A stretch of DNA of 5,036 nucleotides from Chloroflexi bacterium UBA6265 (GCA_002440805.1 DJVD01000229.1:1-5036), one strand, 5' to 3'. Numbered from the stretch's first letter, positions 1 to 5,036 are shown. Numbers and translations: made by a program. The notes: generated by a model from the sequence alone, not told the origin.

Positions 1-170
1 GTTTCTCCGGATGTCAGACGACGGGTTGAATAGGTACTGGTGCTATCAGGTCGTCCGCGGACAGCGAGCCTCGACCCCGTCAGGTGAAGCCGGCCAGCGA
101 ATAACGCAACCAGTTGGCGCGGCTGAATTTCGTTCACAACATCGTGAAGAATGGGGTTGATCGCAGGCAT
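1..170 (-). CDS. possible partial CDS, unidentified, runs off the left edge
   Basis: Reading leftwards from ATG at 170-168, the frame stays open for 56 codons to the window edge, beginning MPAINPILHDVVNEIQPRQL. I do not recognise the protein. The first 30 or so residues look like an ordinary soluble helical N-terminus, while the rest (Ser/Thr/Arg-rich) looks less protein-like. In its favour is a well-formed promoter (214-242) pointing into it and leaving a leader of roughly 35-40 nt. Against it are a weak SD (only a GTAGAG-type purine stretch about 6 nt before ATG), no known domain, and an alternative open frame on the plus strand (11-160) across the same bases. It could be the start of a real gene, or a remnant or chimera at the edge of a mobile element. 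The missing left-hand sequence would decide. Confidence 0.3.
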   Translation of the reverse strand, partial: MPAINPILHDVVNEIQPRQLVALFAGRLHLTGSRLAVRGRPDSTSTYSTRRLTSGE

Positions 171-209
171 GGCGCTCTACGGAATTGCCTGATATGCAAC
201 AGAGTCTAG

Positions 210-231
210 ACATAACCTAGCGGCACATAAC
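210..231. repeat. pair of 7-bp direct repeats overlapping the core promoter
   Basis: ACATAAC occurs at 210-216 and again at 225-231 on the plus strand, so the copies start 15 bp apart. On the transcribed side they read GTTATGT. One copy overlaps the proposed -10 element and the other lies in the spacer. Direct repeats a little over one helical turn apart inside a promoter are a common form of regulator binding site, but no specific regulator family can be named from this sequence. Confidence 0.35.
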
Positions 232-242
232 TCAGTTGTCAA
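214..242 (-). promoter_or_regulatory. sigma70-type promoter directed leftwards
   Basis: On the minus strand a perfect -35 TTGACA (242-237) is followed after exactly 17 nt by TAGGTT (219-214), which matches the -10 consensus at the three most conserved positions (T1, A2, T6). Transcription would start near 207 and read into the partial frame at 170-1. This is the best promoter-like match I found in the window. It lies downstream of the 43-aa gene's stop codon (339), so it would serve a separate unit rather than the HD-phosphohydrolase operon. Assignment is by consensus and spacing only. Confidence 0.6.
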
Positions 243-320
243 CACGTGGGAAGCTTCTTGTGGTCGGCAAATGAGGACTGACCTGGCATACACGCCAGCC
301 GACATCCGGACCACGTGTTG
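240..320. repeat. 10-bp inverted repeat with CACGTG core, 61-bp spacing, plus nested smaller inverted repeats
   Basis: CAACACGTGG (240-249) and its exact reverse complement CCACGTGTTG (311-320) flank a 61-bp segment. Inside lie GTCGGC (263-268) with GCCGAC (298-303), CTGGC (283-287) with GCCAG (294-298) around the loop ATACAC, and the 8-bp palindrome GAAGCTTC (250-257). GTGGTC (260-265) can alternatively pair with GACCAC (309-314). The left arm overlaps the -35 element of the leftward promoter. The region could be a paired operator, a structured 3' end of the HD/43-aa transcript, or a small palindromic element. No U-tract follows the hairpins on either strand, so a standard intrinsic terminator is not supported, and no target-site duplication is visible at 237-239 versus 321-323. 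Confidence 0.5.
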
Positions 321-338
321 GGATTAGCGACGGTGCAT

Positions 339-470
339 CTAGGCGGCCATGGCCAGGCCGTAGATCACCAGCAGGAGAATCACGATCACGCCTGCGAATA
401 GCGCAGTAGCCAGGTGGCCACTCGTGTCGGCATCGATCTCTTCAGCGGGTTGGTCGTGATGCTCACTCAT
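339..470 (-). CDS. 43-aa single-pass membrane protein, second gene of the HD-phosphohydrolase operon
   Basis: ATG at 470-468 opens a 43-codon frame ending at TAG 341-339. The protein has an acidic, His-containing N-terminal segment (MSEHHDQPAEEIDADTSG) and then one strongly hydrophobic stretch at about residues 20-43 (HLATALFAGVIVILLLVIYG, then LAMAA), so one transmembrane helix runs to the C-terminus. Support for translation: GGAG (481-478) sits 7 nt before the ATG, and the ATG overlaps the upstream HD gene's stop in an ATGAGTGA arrangement (8-bp overlap), which indicates translational coupling. The N-terminus is expected in the cytoplasm only if the helix acts as an N-in anchor, and topology is not certain. 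Size and layout recall the single-helix accessory subunits of respiratory oxidases, such as CoxIIa of ba3-type oxidase, but I see no diagnostic motif and no oxidase genes nearby, so function is unknown. Confidence 0.7.
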   Translation of the reverse strand: MSEHHDQPAEEIDADTSGHLATALFAGVIVILLLVIYGLAMAA

Positions 471-1803
471 GGTCGTTCTCCACGTGCATGCCGCCCAGCG
501 CCGGGATCAGCAGTTGCTCCCAGTGTGTGCGAACCTGCCCAACAATCGATTCATCAGCTACCAGCCGGATCAGGCGACGGTGTTCCTCATAGCGTTTCAA
601 ATCGCTATCGTCCACGCCGACCACATCCTGCCAATGCATGAGCGGCTGCATGCCGACGGGCGGACGCTCGAACCGGACCCACACATCCGTCTTCCATTTT
701 TCCGGCTTGGGGATGTCGAGCAGGATAGCGGTGTCGCTCACATCACTACTGGTGAGATCTCGTAAGTGTTCGACCATCCGGCGCTCAACGGCCCGGCGCG
801 CGGCCGGATCATACCAGAGTTGCGCCAGCCGGTCGTACAGATCGGTGGCGCGGGCGCTAATCTCCACCCCGCGCTTATGAATGCGGCGAAATGCCAGCGC
901 ATCAGCCAGCGATCGCGTTTCCGCAGGCATATCTGGTGCCTGCAGCATCGCCAGCAGCGAGGCATCGTGAAGATTGGTCAATGAGTCGGCCGTTATCATA
1001 CCGGCCAACAATGCCTCCTGCACCGCGCGTAGCAGCATCACCATGCAGGCACGATTGGTGTGATGCCAGTACACGTTATCGAACATCTCCTGACGGGCAT
1101 TGATCAGGGAATGCAGCGGGCTAATGCCCTTGCTGCCGATGCCAATCCGGCGTTCGCCAGTAGGGATCTGGACAATCGTCAGCGCCGCGATCAGGCGATC
1201 GCTATCAACGCCGCCATAGGGCACGCTGCAGGCACGGGCATCGCGGGGGAGATAATCGAGCTTGTCCATATCCAGCGTACCGCTGAGCAATCCCCGTAGC
1301 ACTCGGTCGGCGTCAGTAAGGTGCATGATATCGCCATGGATCATGGCAGCCACGCGGCGGGGGTCCACACCCCAAACATCCCGGAGCACGGGCGAGATCT
1401 CCTCGGAGAGCACAATGCTGTTGCCGACATCCTCGTGCGAACGTACTGGCGATCCCAGTTCCTCGATTGCGTGGCTGAACGGGTAATGGCCGATGTCGTG
1501 CAGCAATGCGGCGGCCACGGTAACGCGGGCATCGGTATCGGTGATAAACGCGCCGTCCGGCAGCGCACGAAGGTGGGTGATTGCGCGCTCGGTAAGGTGC
1601 ATGACCCCTATTGAATGCTCGTAACGGGTATGTTTGGCTCCCGGCCACACGCGGCTGGCAAACCCCAGTTGCTGAATACCGTCCAGGCGCAGGAATGCCG
1701 GCTGCTGCAAAATCGCCAAGACCTCGGTCGAAAGCGGCACGAGGTTATACAGCGAATCGCGGATATATGCGGGCGGATGCTGGTATTTGGTCACAACGCT
1801 CAT
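463..1803 (-). CDS. HD-domain metal-dependent phosphohydrolase, SAMHD1/dGTPase-like
   Basis: This 446-aa cytoplasmic protein carries the HD superfamily core near its N-terminus. The motif HTRYEHSIGV (58-67) supplies R60 and the first metal ligand H63. LLHDIGHYPFSH (100-111) supplies the HD doublet H102-D103, with H106 and H111. DMDKLDYLPRD (178-188) supplies the fourth ligand D180. These match SAMHD1 R164/H167, H206-D207 and D311, and K181, Y184 and D188 match the nucleotide-contact residues after D311. The metal site is therefore intact and a phosphohydrolase activity on (d)NTPs or a related phosphorylated nucleotide is plausible, but the substrate cannot be read. Residues after about 230 form a helical extension and a C-terminal region without a motif I recognise. 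The start is slightly uncertain: GGAG lies only 2 nt before ATG 1803, whereas GTG codon 4 would have an 11-nt gap. The stop overlaps the next gene on the same strand. It is divergent from the glycosidase operon. Confidence 0.9.
   Translation of the reverse strand: MSVVTKYQHPPAYIRDSLYNLVPLSTEVLAILQQPAFLRLDGIQQLGFASRVWPGAKHTRYEHSIGVMHLTERAITHLRALPDGAFITDTDARVTVAAALLHDIGHYPFSHAIEELGSPVRSHEDVGNSIVLSEEISPVLRDVWGVDPRRVAAMIHGDIMHLTDADRVLRGLLSGTLDMDKLDYLPRDARACSVPYGGVDSDRLIAALTIVQIPTGERRIGIGSKGISPLHSLINARQEMFDNVYWHHTNRACMVMLLRAVQEALLAGMITADSLTNLHDASLLAMLQAPDMPAETRSLADALAFRRIHKRGVEISARATDLYDRLAQLWYDPAARRAVERRMVEHLRDLTSSDVSDTAILLDIPKPEKWKTDVWVRFERPPVGMQPLMHWQDVVGVDDSDLKRYEEHRRLIRLVADESIVGQVRTHWEQLLIPALGGMHVENDHE
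478..481 (-). promoter_or_regulatory. SD site for the 43-aa membrane protein
   Basis: On the minus strand GGAG (481-478) lies 7 nt upstream of ATG 470-468, inside the last codons of the HD gene. Its good spacing is the main reason to treat the 43-aa frame as a real, translationally coupled gene. Confidence 0.65.
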
Positions 1804-1862
1804 CGCTCCGGCATGGGACAGTGATCACATTAACAATGACATTCGCGGTATTCTTTCACAAA

Positions 1863-1880
1863 GTGGTGTGCATATACCAC
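1863..1880. repeat. inverted repeat upstream of the glycosidase operon, possible operator
   Basis: GTGGTGTGCATATACCAC is an imperfect palindrome: five perfect terminal base pairs (GTGGT/ACCAC), one mismatch, then another T-A pair around the centre. It is 33 bp before the glycosidase start codon. The dyad is the size of a typical dimeric repressor site, or could be a weak leader hairpin. The regulator is unknown. Confidence 0.35.
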
Positions 1881-1900
1881 GCGAACACTGTACACCCATC

Positions 1901-1904
1901 GGAG
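1901..1904 (+). promoter_or_regulatory. SD site deciding the glycosidase start
   Basis: GGAG at 1901-1904 is 9 nt before ATG 1914. The frame is open further upstream to 1611, but those extra codons overlap the divergent HD gene and its 5' region and encode no conserved sequence, so ATG 1914 is preferred. Confidence 0.6.
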
Positions 1905-1913
1905 CCCCGGCTT

Positions 1914-3254
1914 ATGCCGTTTGATCCTGCCAATCCACTTGCCAGCCGCGCCGCCGATATCCTTCGCGCCAACGATACCGGTAGCCTGATCAAGGCTGCC
2001 CCATCCCTGTATCCACATCAGTGGAGTTGGGATGCCGCCCTGATCTCGATCGGCGTCGCTCACGTTCATCTCGATCGCGCCGTGGCCGAAATTCGCCACC
2101 TGCTGCGCGGGCAGTGGCGTAATGGCATGATTCCGCAGATTCAGTACAACCCGGACGTGGAACGGCACGCCTACTTCCCGGATGCCGATCGTTGGGCCGC
2201 GCAACTGGTATCTCCCGATGCCCCGCGTGATGTGCACACCAGTGGCATTGTGCAGCCACCGGTGCATGCCATTGCCGTGCGCCAGATATGCGACAGGGCA
2301 GGCAACAGCCGGGCCCGTGAGATCGCGAGAGAGTTCTACACGCCATTAAGGGAGTGGCATCGCTACCTGCATGCGGCTCGCGATCCCGAGAACAGCGGCC
2401 TTGTCACCATCGTTCATCCGTGGGAAAGCGGCATGGATAACAGCCCGCGTTGGGACGCAGCCCTCGCACGTATTGAGGTGCCCGCCGATGACCTGCCTCC
2501 GTATAGCCGCCGTGATCTTGATCACGTTGCCGATCCCACCCAGCGCCCCACCAACGCCGATTACGATCGTTTCCTCTGGATTGTAGAGGTGCTCAAGCGC
2601 GGAAGTTACCGCGTGGAAGCGATGTACGACAAACTTCCTTTCCGGGTGAAGGATGTGTTTTTCAGCGCCCTGCTGGTGAATGCCAATGAAAGCCTGATGC
2701 GGATCGCCACCCTGGCAGAAGCCGACCTGGAAGACCTCGATGTGATTGAGGAGTGGATCCAGCGTGGTCGTCGCGGCCTCGCGGCAAGCTGGCATGCCGA
2801 TACCGGGCGCTGCCTCGATACCGACCTCATTTCTGGGGAGGCCATCGACGTGGATACCATCGCGTTGCTCTCGCCGATCTTTGCTGGACAGCTGAACCCC
2901 GGCGTGCGTGAGGCGATGAAGAACCTCTGGCATAGCGACCTGTTCGTTGGCGCCGCCGATCTGCGCTGGCCGCTTCCACCGAGTACGAGTGTGGGGGCTG
3001 ACGAATTCAATCCCACCCGCTACTGGCGTGGTCCGGTATGGCCGGTAATGAACTGGCTGACATGGTATGCGTGGGACCGTATTGGCGAGTTCGACATTGC
3101 CAATCGGCTCCGTCAAAACGCGGTGCAGCAAATCGAGGAATCCGGTTTCTATGAGTACATGAATCCGCTAACTGGTGAAGGGTTGGGCTCGGATCGGCAA
3201 TCGTGGACGGCTGCTGCCGTGCTCGACTGGCTTGCAGAGCGCCCGCTCGCGTAG
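1914..3254 (+). CDS. GH63/MGH1-like glycoside hydrolase, probable glucosylglycerate or mannosylglycerate hydrolase
   Basis: From ATG 1914 the product is 446 aa with no signal peptide, so it is cytoplasmic. It has the hallmarks of the (alpha/alpha)6-barrel GH63/trehalase-like clan. These are QWSWDAALISIG (36-47), MIPQIQYNP (72-80), SGIVQPPVHAIAV (110-122), HPWESGMDNSPRWD (168-181), TRYWRGPVWPVMNW (368-381) and FYEYMNPLTGEG (412-423). By family comparison D175 is the likely general acid and E414 the likely base (as in the EKYD motif of trehalases), with D40 in the substrate pocket. The length and the 239-residue D-to-E spacing are, from memory, very close to the mycobacterial glucosylglycerate hydrolase (D182/E419). 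Such enzymes split glucosylglycerate or mannosylglycerate into sugar and glycerate. Which substrate applies here is not decidable by eye, and another alpha-glucoside remains possible. It is the first gene of a plus-strand operon, with 21 nt to the next start. Confidence 0.85.
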   Translation: MPFDPANPLASRAADILRANDTGSLIKAAPSLYPHQWSWDAALISIGVAHVHLDRAVAEIRHLLRGQWRNGMIPQIQYNPDVERHAYFPDADRWAAQLVSPDAPRDVHTSGIVQPPVHAIAVRQICDRAGNSRAREIAREFYTPLREWHRYLHAARDPENSGLVTIVHPWESGMDNSPRWDAALARIEVPADDLPPYSRRDLDHVADPTQRPTNADYDRFLWIVEVLKRGSYRVEAMYDKLPFRVKDVFFSALLVNANESLMRIATLAEADLEDLDVIEEWIQRGRRGLAASWHADTGRCLDTDLISGEAIDVDTIALLSPIFAGQLNPGVREAMKNLWHSDLFVGAADLRWPLPPSTSVGADEFNPTRYWRGPVWPVMNWLTWYAWDRIGEFDIANRLRQNAVQQIEESGFYEYMNPLTGEGLGSDRQSWTAAAVLDWLAERPLA

Positions 3255-3264
3255 TTGTTACGAT

Positions 3265-3268
3265 GGAG
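3265..3268 (+). promoter_or_regulatory. SD site deciding the proline dehydrogenase start
   Basis: GGAG at 3265-3268 stands 7 nt before ATG 3276. A longer frame could begin at TTG 3255, directly after the glycosidase stop, but it has no SD outside the preceding gene's last codons. ATG 3276 is therefore the better start. Confidence 0.75.
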
Positions 3269-3275
3269 TAATGAA

Positions 3276-4196
3276 ATGAACCTGTCTCGCAAAGCGATCC
3301 TGGGTGTGGCTGATCTTCCCCGCGTTCGCAAGGTCTTTGAAACCAACAGCCGTGCCCGTTCGCTGGTCAGCCGGTTCGTTGCGGGCGACACCGCTGAAGA
3401 GGCGATCGCGGTTGCGATGAAGTTCAAGGAGCAAGGGATTACAGTCACCCTCGACCTTCTTGGCGAAAACGTGAACTCGGAAGCGGCCGCCGCCGAAGCT
3501 GTGATCAGCTATGCAGATGTGCTGCGACAGGCCCGCGCCGCCGAAATTGAACCCAACGTTTCCCTGAAACTCACCATGCTCGGCATGGATTTGGGTGATG
3601 AACTGGCGATGGCCAACCTCAAGCGCATCCTTGATGTCGCCCGCGATGTAGACGGTTTCGTCCGCGTCGATATGGAAGGCTCCGATTACACCGAGCGCAC
3701 CCTCGATATTTTCCGCCAGGTTCACGATGAATACGGCGATCATGTCGGCATCGTGCTGCAAACCATGCTGTATCGCACCGGCCAGGATGTGGTGGAGATG
3801 ATCGACCGCAATGCTCGCGTGCGTCTGGTGAAAGGTGCCTACGCCGAGCCGGATTCCGTGGCAATGGGCAGCAAGGAAAACGATGAAGTATTCCGCCAGT
3901 TGATGCGTATGTTGATGCAAAAGGGGAACTATCCCGCCATTGCCACCCATGATATGGCCATCATTGATGACGCGATTGATTACGCCCGCAAGAACACCAT
4001 TGCCCCGGATCGCTATGAATTTCAGATGTTGTATGGTGTTCGCACTGCGGACCAGGAGCGCCTGCGGAGTAAGGGCTACAATATGAGGGTGTACACACCG
4101 TTCGGTAAGGACTGGTATCCGTACTACACCCGCCGCATAGCGGAACGACCCGCCAACGCCCTGTTTGTGGCGCGTCAGTTCCTGGATCGGTCCTAG
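3276..4196 (+). CDS. proline dehydrogenase, monofunctional, FAD-dependent
   Basis: This 306-aa protein is the (beta/alpha)8-barrel flavoenzyme that oxidises L-proline to delta-1-pyrroline-5-carboxylate, passing electrons through FAD to the quinone pool, usually at the inner face of the membrane. Visible family signatures are VSLKLTMLGMD (95-105, K98), VRVDMEGSDYTE (129-140, D132), VRLVKGAYAEP (182-192), YEFQMLYGVR (247-256), VYTPFGKDWYPYYTRRIAERPAN (272-294). In the last of these Y273 and the paired R286-R287 match the proline carboxylate-binding residues of E. coli PutA (Y540, R555/R556). K98 and D132 match K329 and D370. Length and motifs fit the Thermus/Bacillus monofunctional type, not the PutA fusion. 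No pyrroline-5-carboxylate dehydrogenase gene is in the window, so the second step must be encoded elsewhere or beyond the edge. The gene sits between the glycosidase (21 nt) and the DUF1232 gene (0 nt). Confidence 0.95.
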   Translation: MNLSRKAILGVADLPRVRKVFETNSRARSLVSRFVAGDTAEEAIAVAMKFKEQGITVTLDLLGENVNSEAAAAEAVISYADVLRQARAAEIEPNVSLKLTMLGMDLGDELAMANLKRILDVARDVDGFVRVDMEGSDYTERTLDIFRQVHDEYGDHVGIVLQTMLYRTGQDVVEMIDRNARVRLVKGAYAEPDSVAMGSKENDEVFRQLMRMLMQKGNYPAIATHDMAIIDDAIDYARKNTIAPDRYEFQMLYGVRTADQERLRSKGYNMRVYTPFGKDWYPYYTRRIAERPANALFVARQFLDRS

Positions 4197-4691
4197 ATGG
4201 ACAATTCCACCACGCAAGAAATCAGCGAAACAGACAAGCAGCGGCTCACTGCCCTGGCAAAGCGCCTGCCTGCATATCTTTCGCTGGCAAAACGATTGGT
4301 GGGCGACCCCGCTGTACCGGCGAAAAGCAAAGCTCTTTTAGGCATGGGCGGCGTTTATGCACTCTCGCCGATCGACCTTGTACCCGGTTTGATCCCGGTG
4401 GCGGGTCAGTTGGACGATGCCTATGTGCTGCTCTTTGGCCTGCGAAAATGCCTGACATCGATGCCGGAGGAGATGGCGCAAGCGCATCTCGAGCAGGCTG
4501 GCCTTTCGATGCAGATGATTGACGAAGATATCGCACTGGTGATCAGCCTTGCGAAACGAATCGCCCGTATGGTGATCACCACAGGAGCCAAGATTGGACG
4601 AGCAGGACGGACCACGTTCCGATTCGCCCGTGACACCATCGGCAGATGGCGAACGAGCACAACGACGAGCAAATCGACGACGAAACCGTAA
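4197..4691 (+). CDS. DUF1232/YkvA-like membrane-associated protein
   Basis: This 164-aa protein contains the DUF1232 (YkvA, PF06803) core at about 43-80, centred on YALSPIDLVPGLIPVAG and QLDD (residues 54-74), where the SPIDLVP and LDD elements are the family hallmark. The core is a short hydrophobic hairpin expected to lie in or on the cytoplasmic membrane, preceded by a basic amphipathic helix (about 15-45). Residues 105-150 form a second, Ile/Arg-rich helical stretch, and the tail (151-164) is low-complexity Ser/Thr/Lys. The biochemical role of the family is unknown. ATG 4197 follows the proline dehydrogenase stop with no gap, which implies co-transcription and probably coupled translation, with only a weak GGAT SD at 4184. 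The last 98 bp overlap the probable start of the next gene, so the C-terminal tail may be under dual coding constraint or may reflect a sequence error. Confidence 0.85.
   Translation: MDNSTTQEISETDKQRLTALAKRLPAYLSLAKRLVGDPAVPAKSKALLGMGGVYALSPIDLVPGLIPVAGQLDDAYVLLFGLRKCLTSMPEEMAQAHLEQAGLSMQMIDEDIALVISLAKRIARMVITTGAKIGRAGRTTFRFARDTIGRWRTSTTTSKSTTKP
4583..4587 (+). promoter_or_regulatory. AGGAG SD site within the DUF1232 gene, for a TTG start
   Basis: AGGAG at 4583-4587 is 6 nt before TTG 4594, the best-spaced initiation signal for the frame that continues to the right edge. The alternative start GTG 4630 lacks a comparable SD. Confidence 0.5.
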
Positions 4692-5036
4692 GCGACGGCC
4701 CCGTTCCGAGGAGGTAGTCGAGCAGGTTCAACAGGTTGAATCCGCGACGATCGAACCTGACATTGAGGAACGCCCGCGCACGGGCAACGCCGCCAAACCC
4801 AAGCGCCGCAACGCACAACCACGCAAGGCGCTGCCCGACCTTGTAGAAATGCCCGAGGTTGTCCGCAGCACTGCGCCTCGCGTGGCGCCGTTGCAACCCA
4901 TGCGCTTGCGCAAGATCGATCCGACGAGCATGGATGAGCCGATTATTGGCTGTCCAATGCTCACCCGTACGCGGCTGGAGATTCCCTTCCGGGGCAACCA
5001 GCGATTACCACGATGTTCCGTTGGGTGGGCGATTCA
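4594..5036 (+). CDS. partial CDS, basic N-terminal region followed by a Cys-containing segment, unidentified
   Basis: This frame is open from well upstream of the DUF1232 stop to the window edge without a stop codon. The proposed start is TTG 4594 with AGGAG 6 nt before it, giving 147 visible residues; GTG 4630 is an alternative. The N-terminal part has a strongly basic tract (about 21-37, mostly Arg), then an acidic/Gln-rich stretch (39-59), then a Pro/Arg/Lys-rich linker (60-105). A more ordered segment, MDEPIIGCPMLTRTRLEIPF (113-132), is followed by QRLPRCSVGWAI (136-147), with Cys120 and Cys141. Codon use after 4718 (many GC-ending codons, no stops) looks like real coding sequence. The basic, disordered start suggests nucleic-acid or membrane-phosphate contact, and the two cysteines may begin a metal or redox motif, but both are guesses. 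It overlaps the DUF1232 gene by 98 bp, unusually long, so a frameshift in the sequence is an alternative explanation. Confidence 0.6.
   Translation, partial: MDEQDGPRSDSPVTPSADGERAQRRANRRRNRKRRPRSEEVVEQVQQVESATIEPDIEERPRTGNAAKPKRRNAQPRKALPDLVEMPEVVRSTAPRVAPLQPMRLRKIDPTSMDEPIIGCPMLTRTRLEIPFRGNQRLPRCSVGWAI

Larger units (their letters stand above)
1804..1913. promoter_or_regulatory. divergent intergenic region between the HD gene and the glycosidase operon
   Basis: These 110 bp must hold the promoters of two divergent units, yet I find no convincing -35/-10 pair on either strand. TTAACA (1830-1835) and TATTCT (1849-1854) are separated by only 13 nt, and TTGTGA on the minus strand pairs with a poor -10. 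The 8-bp palindrome GTGATCAC lies at 1821-1828 and a GTGGT/ACCAC inverted repeat at 1863-1880. Shared control of both directions is possible but not shown. Confidence 0.5.

Noticed and set aside
283..298. CTGGC-ATACAC-GCCAG hairpin as an intrinsic terminator of the HD/43-aa operon
   Set aside because: The stem is only 5 bp and no T-run follows on the minus strand. It is kept only as part of the inverted-repeat region.
177..305. 42-codon minus-strand frame starting at ATG 305
   Set aside because: It spans the inverted repeats and the leftward promoter, has no good SD and no protein-like pattern, so it is probably chance.
1611..1913. In-frame upstream extension of the glycosidase (about 101 additional codons)
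   Set aside because: It lies antisense to the HD gene and its 5' region, has unnatural composition, and ATG 1914 has an SD and starts the family-like sequence at the expected length of 446 aa.
2346..3131. 261-codon open frame antisense to the glycosidase
   Set aside because: No family motif and no SD context; the sense strand encodes a complete glycosidase with catalytic motifs over the same bases.
3258..4217. Long open frame (319 codons) antisense to proline dehydrogenase
   Set aside because: It is a shadow of the codon bias of the real gene: His/Ile/Gly-rich, no recognisable domain, and the sense strand has all proline dehydrogenase motifs.
4709..4714. Perfect AGGAGG motif
   Set aside because: No ATG, GTG or TTG lies at usable distance downstream in the open frame, so it is most simply two Glu-encoding codons (GAG GAG) in the overlapping gene.
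4646..4717. Short frame from ATG 4646 (23 aa, acidic start) overlapping the DUF1232 stop
   Set aside because: No SD and it stops at TAG 4715. It may matter only if a frameshift joins it to the downstream frame; the TTG 4594 start explains the downstream coding better.

Overview
The window is a compact piece of a bacterial chromosome with moderately high GC (by eye roughly 55-60%), dense genes, short or overlapping junctions and Shine-Dalgarno (SD) sites of the GGAG/AGGAG type. The gene set is a monofunctional proline dehydrogenase of the Thermus/Bacillus type, a glucosylglycerate/mannosylglycerate hydrolase-like glycosidase, a SAMHD1-like HD phosphohydrolase and a YkvA-like DUF1232 protein. 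Together with the general style of the proteins, this would suit a Chloroflexota (Chloroflexia-like) genome. That assignment is inference from family resemblance, not a marker gene, so taxonomy is low confidence.

Layout. Positions 1-170 (minus) hold a possible partial reading frame running off the left edge. It sits behind a good sigma70-type promoter (TTGACA, 17-nt spacer, TAGGTT) at 214-242, which overlaps a pair of 7-bp direct repeats. Positions 240-320 are rich in inverted repeats, including a perfect 10-bp pair around a CACGTG core, between this promoter and the end of the neighbouring transcription unit. Positions 339-1803 (minus) are a two-gene unit: an HD-domain phosphohydrolase of 446 aa, whose stop codon overlaps the start of a 43-aa single-pass membrane protein (339-470). 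Positions 1804-1913 form a divergent intergenic region with a GTGGT/ACCAC hairpin. Positions 1914-5036 (plus) are a probable operon: GH63/MGH1-like glycoside hydrolase (446 aa), proline dehydrogenase (306 aa, 21 nt downstream), DUF1232/YkvA-like protein (164 aa, zero spacing), and a fourth reading frame that probably starts at TTG 4594 inside the previous gene and leaves the window at the right edge.

How the genes may work together. The glycosidase resembles enzymes that split glucosyl- or mannosylglycerate, and the next gene oxidises proline to pyrroline-5-carboxylate. Both substrates are classic compatible solutes, so the plus-strand unit can be read as a module for recycling compatible solutes after osmotic or nitrogen stress, with a small membrane-associated protein and an uncharacterised basic protein. 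This is inference from gene order and spacing. The divergent HD protein has the full metal-binding set of the dNTP triphosphohydrolase/SAMHD1-like group, but its substrate cannot be read from the sequence. I see no rRNA, tRNA, CRISPR array, complete insertion sequence or prophage gene.
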